Positions 56,069-64,000 of a DNA stretch of 64,000 nt are shown here, one piece after another (position 1 is the first letter of the stretch; each line of letters starts with the position of its first letter). The notes under the pieces are model-generated. The model did not search any database and was not told the origin of the DNA. It saw only the letters and a program-made list of their open reading frames with translations. A program made the translations under genes and the position numbers. The stretch comes from Hymenopus coronatus (taxonomy: Eukaryota > Arthropoda > Insecta > Mantodea > Hymenopodidae). The stretch lies in the NCBI GenBank assembly GCA_030762935.1, contig CM060884.1, positions 74,155,196-74,219,195 on the forward strand, read 5' to 3'.

Positions 56069-56753
56069 TTGTTGTGACATTTTCCGTTCTCTTCGTACCA
56101 TTACCATCAAACACGTCACACTCAGCAAATAAACTCTCCATGGTAACAGCGCAGTTGACTGTTTCAACGGTACTGCAGGGCTCGGTGATAATTCCAAGAG
56201 ACAACAGGATTATCCCTCAATATATGTCAAGTGAAGTTTATGCAAGTGCATCAGCGCTGTCTAACGCTGGGATTGTATGTATCAATAAGGATTTTCAGCC
56301 TGCTGGTTTCTGGTTTTGTCCATCTGTTGCGGTTTACCACTCATCCAGAATGAAGAAGTATTTAGAAGCTATATACAGATGATTGAAATATACATTTAAT
56401 TTGTCATGTATGTATAATATAAAGCATTTTTAAACAAAATCTTTATGGCCATTTTTAGGTTCTCTACATAGTAAATGGTATATATAGAGAGAAGGTATTG
56501 CACTCCAACTAAAAATTCGATGCCGTTCACAGGCTCCTGTATCCAAAAACATGTTTAAAAATAGGTAGGTATTGTATGTGTGTGTTAGTCTGAACACAAT
56601 AATTAAAAAGTGAAAGTTTAATTCAAGTGTAGTGTCTTTCGAAAATGCGATGCGAAGGTTTTGAGGAAAATTCCCCCGCCCAAAATTACCCTTTACAGGG
56701 AAAATTTTAGAAAATTTTGATTTTAAAAAATGATTTTGATTAAAATACATATA

Positions 56754-57080
56754 TTAAATAATAAGGTAATTCCTGTCAATGTCTCTCTCCACTGCGCGAG
56801 AGATCCGAAATAACCGTCAAAGGCGCACTGGAGTCCTTACCTTAAATAAATACTGAAAACATCTGCTCCCAATACAGGCAGCAGTATAACGTGTTAAAGA
56901 TGTTTTCAGAAATCTACAGAAACTTAGTGATAACATCACAAGGATTCCTTCTGCTAAGCTCAGACGAGTGCTGAACGTATGTCAACATTTATCTTATTTT
57001 AGTGCGCCTTATCCGGCAACTCTCGGATCTCTCGAGCAGTGGAGAGAGTCCGCGACATGCAGGGCTACCTTATAATTTAA
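56754..57080. mobile_element. TTAA-flanked MITE, about 75-bp terminal inverted repeats
   Basis: TTAA at 56754-56757 and 57077-57080. Arms begin ATAATAAGGTA (left) and, reversed, ATTATAAGGTA (right). Both contain CTCTCTCCACTGC, CGAGAGATCCGA and end GGCGCAC. The family A target normally reads TATTAAAG, so TTAA is a duplicated target site, as for piggyBac-type transposition. It has no ORF. Confidence 0.85.
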
Positions 57081-57210
57081 CGACCCTATACTTACATGAC
57101 AAATAAAGTGTATATTTTGAAATTTCCGGAATAGTCTCTGAAGACTACTTTATTCTGTATGAATTTTGTATAACTAGGATTTCGTTAAAACACACAATTT
57201 GTTCATGTTA

Positions 57211-57417
57211 TAGTGGTTTAAGCCCGCTTTTACTAGTGGGCACCGTAGGCAAAGATATTAAAGATGCTTGGAATGAATATGGATCACGGTGGAATGTGAT
57301 GGCGGGGGAAATCGGAGAATACCGTCCCTGCGCCGTTTTGTCCACACAAAGGAAACGAACCCGAGCCGCCTAGGCGAGAGGCAAGTGCTCTAATAACTCT
57401 GCCACGTCGTGGCCATT
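57211..57417 (-). repeat. tRNA-derived SINE, family H, nested in family A
   Basis: The reverse strand begins GGCCACGACGTGGCAGAGTT (box A), ATTAGAGCACTTGCC, box B GGGTTCGTTTCC, then body ACGGTATTCTCCGATTTCCC. Flanking GTTCATGTTATA and GTGTCATATA could be an imperfect target duplication. Confidence 0.65.
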
Positions 57418-57664
57418 TTTGTGTCATATACATTTTTTTCAGTGAAATGAATATTTTTTTTTTAGTTATTCCTTGCTATTGGTTTCGTTTTAAAATACTT
57501 TTTCATACGAGAATTTGTCAACCGTGACTGTGGCTTTAAACTAGTTTTTGTTATCTCGATTAGCATGAAGGAAATACAATAATACAAGTAACAAAAATTT
57601 GTTATAGAGATGAAGAGAAAGTAATATGAATAGAATATATCAAAACAACAACGTTCTAGAAACA

Positions 57665-57912
57665 AAATTTTCGAAAAATGTTCATCTATAGGCTGGTTTG
57701 GGGTTGGGAAATTTTACTAAAACTTTTCGTATAGCATTCTCGGAAGATATCTCCTATATTCAAGTACAAACTTTGTATTTAAAGGTATTTGTCTTTTAGA
57801 GGTATGCTATCCAAACACACACACACGCACACACACATACACACACACTTTTTTATTTTTTCATCTTTGTTTCTCGGGGACATCAAACCATATTTCCGGT
57901 GAAATGTTCTCT
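57665..57912 (+). repeat. Family A interior to RE-proximal fragment
   Basis: AAAATTTTCGAAAAATGTTC through the CA tract (57814-57849) to CATATTTCCGGTGAAATG, then a degenerate TTCTCTATATG. Both true termini are lost. Confidence 0.72.
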
Positions 57913-58121
57913 ATATGTAGGGAACATATATATAATAAGATACATGGGGCATTTACTAAGACTCCAATATATTTTGAAAATTATAATTGGAATTATCTGT
58001 GAAGGAAAGAACTTCAAAGGAAAACAAACAACGCCACAAACTGCGGAACGTATGACGAATTAAAAAGAAAGCAGAGAGAACAGACAAAGGACTTAAAAGC
58101 AAATAAGAAGGAAAAAAATTA

Positions 58122-59007
58122 TGATGCTTTACACTCACATGACTTTCTCTAGTGACTCTACAAACTTCTTATAAAAGATTGTTCTTCTTTCTACACACTG
58201 TTAATCAAGATAAACATTAGCAGAATGTTCTTATTACTTAGTTCCTTGTAAGTAGAAGGCAACTAAAGGAATGTACAATGCCAAAGTGATAGTCAAATGT
58301 TTTAAAGCTGTCTGCCTTTTGCGATTGTCATTTAACTGCCTTCTTTGCTTGGCTAGGTGTAGAACAACAGTAAAACGGACATTTCCTGTCCGAGAAAAGT
58401 ATAAGTACTTGAAAATTGAAACCAAAACAAGGAATATCTCGGAAACGCTTACCACCAAAACAAAAAGGTAAAGGACATAACTTGTGTGTTTTGACGAGAT
58501 CTGCATTTTTTGTACAGTAAATTTTTGTCTATCCCTTACGGTTTAGTATTTATGCGAAATCCGCAAAATTCATCCAGAATAAAGAGGTATTCAGAGGCTA
58601 TTCCCAGATAACTCAAGAAATTTATTTTATTTGGGATGTAAATATCTTTAATATATGGTATTTTATCAAAATCTTTAGACCCATTTCTGAGAAAATAAAA
58701 ATTGAAATAAGAGTTGAAGCTTTCCTGGCGACGAATATGCTCTAGACGTTCTCGGGCTTAAAGTAGGTGAGGTGATGTGGAGACATCTGAAGCCTGAGAA
58801 TGTCTAAAGCAAAATAAACATTTTCTAAAATGTTACCATGTAAAGGGTAGTTTCGTGGAGGAATTTTTTTGAAAATCTTCGTGCAGCATCCTTGGTGGAT
58901 ACTAAACCTAAATATCAAGTTTGGTATTTGACGACATTTTCGTTTTGAGAGGAATACAGTACCTTCTCTATCCACTGTGCACTTGTACATACGGCCTAGA
59001 GAATGTA
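58122..59007 (+). repeat. Family A with a hairpin insert, CA tract lost
   Basis: LE TGATGCTTTACACTCACATG, an insert at about 58703-58818, then GGGTAGTTTCGTGGAGG and a jump to RE (CACTTGTACATACGGCCTAG, AGAATGTA). The CA region is missing. RE is subfamily 2-like. Confidence 0.82.
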
Positions 59008-59011
59008 AAAA

Positions 59012-59832
59012 TCTAAAGTGTTCCATTCCCATGGTTTTTCTCTACATCGCTGTGACAAATTATTGATAAAAAGCATATCCTTCTATCTGCTTTATGATAT
59101 TTTCAGATAAATATTAGCAGAAATTGACTTGCTTCCTTATAAGTAGAAAGATAATAAGGAAATACCCTTGGCAAAAACGTTAATCAAGTCTTGTAAAAGT
59201 CGGTTGCCATGTGGATGAAATCCGTTTCTATGTAGGACCAGGATTTTACAACTTCCCGTGTGGAAAAATGCAATTTAAATCTGAAACAAATATCAAGGAA
59301 CATCTCAGAAATGGCCAATTCAACAAAAAAAAAAAGTATATGACATAATCTGTGTGTTTTAACGAGATCTACATTTTTGTGCAGTATGTTTTTGTCTATC
59401 TCTTACGAATTACAGGTTTCGCATTATTCAGCAAAATTCATTAGGGGCTATTCCCAGAAAATTAAAGATATACATTTTACTTGGGGTATAAATATCTATA
59501 ATTTACGGATTTCAATTAAAATCGTTCGACTCATTTTTGAGAAATAGTTTGGGGATTTGGGTACCTTATTCAAAATCTTTGTGTCACATTCTTGGAAGAT
59601 ATCAAATTTACATACCAAGTTTGGTATTTTATCTACTTTTCGTTTTTGAGTTATCGTGTTCACAGACACACGGACACAAATACAAATATACAGGCAGCTT
59701 TTTCTGAAAATATTTTTTTGCATATAGGCGATTCTAAAACTTATATTTCCAGTGAAATCTCGATATCCAATTTTGGGTGGAATGCAATACTTTCTCTATA
59801 CACTACATACATAGTACGTGCAGAGAAAGTAA
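59012..59832 (+). repeat. Family A, full length, 5 bp after the previous copy
   Basis: LE TCTAAAGTGTTCCATTCCCA, interior complete, RE CACTACATACATAGTACGTG, AGAGAAAGTAA. It is head-to-tail with the previous copy. Confidence 0.87.
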
Positions 59833-60193
59833 TGACTGAAGAACATATAAAACACGAAACGTTTTACGTATCGATACACAATAACCAATGTGTTCTTGTA
59901 CGTAAAGTTGATGCATATTTCAAAGAGAACGCCAGTCGCAGCATGGCAAACTTCCCCTGGGTGCGGGATAAATTCTCGAGAATCGATGGCAAGAGCAAGT
60001 TGCAAGTTAATAGCATCTCCTAGAGGGCTGTAGGGTATACGGCAACAAAAAGGAACTCCATATAGAGCGCGCGCGCATCATCACTGAACCGGGAAAGCAA
60101 TATGTGTGCTTTAAAAGCGGCTTTCATTTGAAATGGACAATGCGCTATTGTATGCAGTTTGTATATATACACACAAATGTGATATTGTAAACA
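59833..60193. other. Unassigned spacer
   Basis: An open frame continues from family A into this stretch to 60023 but has no recognised domain; GCGCGCGCGC at about 60067-60076. Confidence 0.35.
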
Positions 60194-61073
60194 TCTGATG
60201 TGTTCCATTCACATGACTTTCTCTACATCTCTGCAACAAATTATTGTTAAAAAGCTCTTGTTTCTATTTACTTCCTGCTAATCAGAAAAAAATTAGCAGA
60301 AATAGTCGTATTACGCTTCCTTGTAAGTAGAAACGAAATAAGGGAGTACCATAGATTAAAGTGAAAATAAAAAGCTGGTTGCTATGTGACTGAAGCTCCT
60401 TTTTTTTTTTTTTTTTTTTTTTTGTATGGACAGGAGTAGAAAAAATCCTGTATGAGAAAAGTATAAGTTTTTTAAAGCTGAAACCAAAAACAAGGAATAC
60501 TTAAAAAATTATCAACTCCATGAATAAATGTATGTAATATAAATTGTGTGCTTTAAACTGCTCTACATTTTCTGTGTTGTAAGTTTATTTCCATCTCTTA
60601 CGGTTTAGCAATTATGCAAAATTCCGTAAAATTCTACCCGAATAAAGTAGTCTTCGGAGTCTATTCATAGAACATTCAAGATATGCATTTTATTTGTCAG
60701 GGAAATGTATTTAATATATGATGTTTTAATAAAATCGTTAGAGCCATTTTAGAGAAAATCAACATTTTCGAAAAAAGTTCTATTTAAGGGTAGTTCTGGT
60801 GGGGGGGGGGATTTCTCCAAATCTTTATGTCGCATCCCTGGAAGATACTAAACTTAAGTACTAATTCGCTATTTTACCGACTTTTCGTTTTTGAGTTATC
60901 GTGTTCACAAACACACGCACACACGGACCTTTTTCTGAAAATATATATTTTTTTTTTTGGATACAGGGTATCCTAAGACATATATTTCCGGTGAAACTTC
61001 GGTATCAAAATTTTGGGTGGAGTGCAACACATTCTCTGTACACTATGTGCATAGTACGTATAGAGAAAGTAAA
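60194..61073 (+). repeat. Family A, full length, with a poly-T tract
   Basis: LE TCTGATGTGTTCCATTCACA, a pure T-run of about 22-23 at 60401-60423 inside the left half, CA tract at about 60910-60925, RE CACTATGTGCATAGTACGTA, AGAGAAAGTAA. Confidence 0.92.
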
Positions 61074-61814
61074 AAGGGAAATAAGGAAATACACTAGGCT
61101 AAACTGACAGTCAAATGCTTTAAAATGTAGTTGCTATGGCATTGAATTCCGATTCTTTGGGCACCCAGATGTTAATAAGTTCCCGGATGAGAAAAGTATT
61201 TAATATTTTAAAACATAGAGATATAACTTGGAATATCTTAAAACGGCCAACTCTAGGAAAAAATGCACATAACATTAATTGTATGCTTCAATAAGCTCTA
61301 CATTTTTGTGTATTAAGTTTTTGTCTATCGCCTACGGTTTCCCAGTTATGAGAAAAATCCTGCAAAACTCCTCCAGAGTATGTATATATATATATGTCTT
61401 CAGAGGTTATTCCCAGAAAATTCAAAATATAAATTTTATATGTCTTGGAAATATGTTTAATATATGACCTTTTAATTAAAACCCTTACAGCCATTTCTGA
61501 GAAAATGAAGATTTTCAAAACTTGTCCATGTAAAGGGTAGTTGGGTATGGCGGACTTTCTTGAAAATCTTCGCGTCACAACATTCGAAGACACTGAAACA
61601 AAGATCAAGTTTAATATGTAGCGAGATTTTCGTTTTTGAGCTATGCTGTTCACAGACAAACAGACACCCACACGGACATGTTGCTAAAGATGTATATTTT
61701 TTGGATGCAGGGGATCAGAAAATATATATTTCCAGTGAAATCTCGGGATCGAATTTTCTGTTGCAATACAATATTTTCTCAATGCACTATACTTAGTACG
61801 TGTAGAGAAAGTAA
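61074..61814 (+). repeat. Family A, LE-truncated, directly after the previous copy
   Basis: Begins inside the left half (GGGAAATAAGGAAATACACT) immediately after the RE of the previous copy and runs to RE (GTGTAGAGAAAGTAA). A short TA tract lies near 61384. Confidence 0.83.
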
Positions 61815-61837
61815 TAGTGTCCCATTATAAACTAATA

Positions 61838-62730
61838 GAGATGGAGATAGAGAAAACCATAGAAATGTAATACATCAGATTTTTACTTTCTCTACATGTA
61901 CTATGTACATAGTGTATAGAGAAGGTATTGCACTCCACCAAAAAATTCGATACAGAGATTTCACCAGAAATAATGTTTCAGGGTCCCCTTTATCCAGAAA
62001 ACGTGTGTAATGTTTCAGTGTGTCTGTGTGGCTGTGAACACGGTAACTCGAATACGAAAAGTCGGCAAAATATCAAACTTGGTATTTAAGTTCACCATCT
62101 TTCAGGGATGTGACACCAAGTTTTTGAGAAAAATCCCCCCGCCCCAAACTACCCTTTACATGGAACTTTTGTCCAAAATTTTGATTTTCTATTAAATGGC
62201 TCTAACGATTTGGATTAAATATCCTGTATTAAAGATAATTACCTGAGAAATAAGAGGTATATCATGAATTTCTGGAAATAGCCTCTGAGGACTACTTTAT
62301 TCTGGGTGAATTTTACGGAATTTTACATATCTGCTAAACCGTAAGAGTTAGATAAGAAGTTATCACACAGAAAATATACAGCACCCTAAGACAAAATTTA
62401 TGTTATATACATATTTTTCGTGTAGTTGATACTTTTTGAGACATTCCCGACTTTTTGTTTCAGCATTAATAAACATATTTTTATCATACAGGAATTTGAC
62501 AACTCCTGTCTATAACAAACAAAGGAACTTCAGTCAAAGGGCAACAAATTTTCGATTATCACTTTAACCTATGGTACATCCTTATTTCAGTTCTGCTTTC
62601 AAGGAAGCAAGTAATAAGTCGATTTCAGCTAATATTTCTCAATTGGCATGAAGTAAATAGAAGCGTAAGATTTTTAACAATAGTTTGTTGCAGAGATGTA
62701 GAGAAATTCATAAGACAGGAACACATCAGA
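61838..62730 (-). repeat. Family A LE relic plus full-length reverse copy
   Basis: A decayed reverse LE (61838-61882, AATGTAATACATCAGATTTT) is followed at 61884 by a complete reverse copy: RE TACTTTCTCTACATGTACTA to LE complement (GACAGGAACACATCAGAT). The tract after RE is GT-poor. Confidence 0.88.
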
Positions 62731-63164
62731 TGTTTGATAAGACTAATCACATACTACTGCTGGTATAAAGCTGGAAGGTTTACTATCTGGAGGGAAGTTG
62801 GAATATTAGAATTGGACTCAACCTGAAGATTGCTAGTCGAGAGAGACTCAGGTTATGATATAGATATCGCGACGTGATGGTTCTCTACCACGTTCTGTAT
62901 TCCTCACGTAAACTTCGTGATGAGGTGAAGCATCAGTATTGGCAGGATAAGGTAGTGAGCACGGATCAAACTTCATATTCTCCCTACAAGAGCTCCACAC
63001 TTTAGTGTCTTTCTCGCATTTAAGGCAGTATAAAGAAAATGGAGATAGATATAAGGAAACCTTTATGAATACAAATCTGACGCTTTATATGCATATTACT
63101 GTCTCTAACCACAGCGCCTCAAACTGCTTTTACTGTACAATATTTTCTGACACTATTTCAAATA
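62731..63164. other. Unassigned sequence
   Basis: Nothing recognised except a weak LE-like relic near 63075. Confidence 0.35.
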
Positions 63165-63470
63165 TCTAATGTATTCCATTTACATGACATGTTAAAAGTA
63201 TTATTCCTCTATCTACTTCATGTTAATCGAGAAAAACCTTAGCAGAACTTGTTTTATTGGCATTAACCTTGTCAGCAGAAGGGAAATAAGCGAATACACC
63301 GCGCTAAAGCGACAGTGAAATCTTTTAAAACAGACGCAATGTGATTGATAATTTTTTTTTGCATGAACTGACAATGACACGTTTCCCTATGAGAAAAGTT
63401 TAACTACTTTAAAACTGAAAAAAAAAAAACAAAAAAAAAAACAACGAAAAATCCCGAAATTGTGTGCTCC
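63165..63470 (+). repeat. Family A, left half
   Basis: LE TCTAATGTATTCCATTTACA through AAAGTTTAACTACTTTAAAA, ending in an A-rich stretch (63417-63445). Confidence 0.78.
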
Positions 63471-63524
63471 TCGAAAAGAAAATTTCGTTTCGTAATCAGC
63501 ATACCCAACCCGTATTTATAGAAC

Positions 63525-64000
63525 TCACTCAACCTAGGGCTTACAAGCGGATGTCTAGAGGTCAGAAGCCTGTCGGGGAGCCAACGGCACGAAACCACAG
63601 AATGGAGAACCTAGCCCGTAGGCAGGCATGAGTGTGAGGAAGTGGATCATATGTAGGACTGACACTCCCCTAGGACTTACAAGCGGATGTCTAGGGATCA
63701 GAGTCCTGTCAGGGAGCCAACGGCACGAAACCACAGAATGGAGAACCTAGCCCGTAGGCAGGCATGAGTGTGAGGAAGTGGATGATATGTAGAACTGTCA
63801 TTCCCCTAGGACTTACGAGCTCATGTCTAAGAGTCAGAGGCCTGTCAGGGAGCCAACGGCACGAAACCACAGAATGGAGAACCTAGCCCGTAGCCAGACA
63901 TAAGTGTGAGGAAGTGGATGATATGTAGGACTGACACTCCCCTAGGACTTACAAGCGGATGTCTAGGGATCAGAGGCCTGTCAGGGAGCCAACGGCACGA
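63525..64000 (-). repeat. 136-bp satellite, 3.5 units, running off the window
   Basis: The AAGCGG-position motif recurs at 63545, 63681, 63817 and 63953, exactly 136 bp each. Landmarks (CTGACACTCCCCTAGGACTT, GGGAGCCAACGGCACGAAAC, CACAGAATGGAGAACC) are the reverse complement of the array at 18660-19062. The array continues past the window end. Confidence 0.96.

Larger units (their letters stand above)
56301..57642. repeat. Family A forward piece and reverse copy with two nested insertions
   Basis: A forward interior piece (56301-56457) meets a reverse copy starting at RE (56458, TCTCTACATAGTAAATGGTA). That copy is interrupted by a MITE at 56754-57080 and a SINE at 57211-57417, and reaches LE complement at about 57642 (AATATGAATAGAATATATCA). 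Removing the insertions restores consensus order. Confidence 0.8.

Noticed and set aside
59592..60023. 143-codon forward ORF, the longest in the window
   Set aside because: The first 80 or so codons are family A sequence in a frame open by chance; the same segment is translated in many other copies. The rest has no recognisable domain.

Overview
This window looks like eukaryotic, gene-poor, AT-rich nuclear DNA, most probably from an insect or another arthropod. The evidence is decayed mariner (IS630/Tc1-mariner) transposases of several lineages, many tRNA-derived SINEs, LINE 3' ends, a probable solo LTR, microsatellites and no bacterial-style gene packing. The mix would suit a large repeat-rich genome (for example a cockroach- or cricket-like insect), but that placement is inference. 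No host gene could be supported; almost all short ORFs are translations of repeats.

The dominant component, by rough tally approaching half of the window, is one interspersed non-coding repeat, called family A here. A full copy is about 0.8-0.9 kb. Its left end (LE) carries ATGTGTTCCATTCACATG, a small hairpin, then ACTTTCTCTAC. Its right end (RE) carries a long near-palindrome centred on ACTATGTACATAGT and ends GTAGAGAAAGTAA. ACTTTCTCTAC is present inverted at both ends but lies at different distances from the termini. A (CA)n/(GT)n tract sits about 150-200 bp from RE. Copies occur as full elements on both strands, truncated pieces, solo ends, and head-to-head or tail-to-tail fusions with the same terminus at both outer edges. 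There is also one copy whose RE hairpin is amplified as 13 exact 58-bp units (9423-10176) and one piece whose LE is triplicated at exact 153-bp spacing (17240-17592). A filled/empty site pair in a LINE 3' end (39217-40089) shows no obvious target duplication. This set suggests a non-autonomous, Helentron-like rolling-circle element, but no transposase or helicase partner is visible.

Layout: 1-3.5 kb family A pieces, a mariner pseudogene, foldback tRNA-like elements and a SINE; 4.5-11.5 kb family A, including the inverted dimer and the 58-bp array; 12.1-14.5 kb an inverted-repeat mariner, a LINE 3' end and a 127/177-bp array; 15.4-22.6 kb family A with tRNA-like foldback elements, a 136-bp satellite and a probable solo LTR (19130-19792); 22.6-30 kb SINE, foldback, a mariner of irritans-like type, and an inverted-repeat mariner nested by TA in family A; 30-33.7 kb mostly unrecognised sequence; 33.7-34.9 kb another mariner; 35-46.9 kb family A plus a second LINE 3' end; 46.9-48.5 kb a MADF-domain ORF inside a small inverted-repeat element, a tRNA-derived SINE and foldback elements; 48.7-63.5 kb dense family A with nested SINEs and a TTAA-flanked MITE (56754-57080); 63.5-64 kb the 136-bp satellite again, inverted relative to the first array.

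The elements form a nested record: family A copies are interrupted by a mariner, a TTAA MITE, SINEs and a foldback element, while a younger family A copy interrupts a LINE. No catalytic gene in the window looks functional. The most novel content is the structure of family A and the tRNA-like foldback elements.
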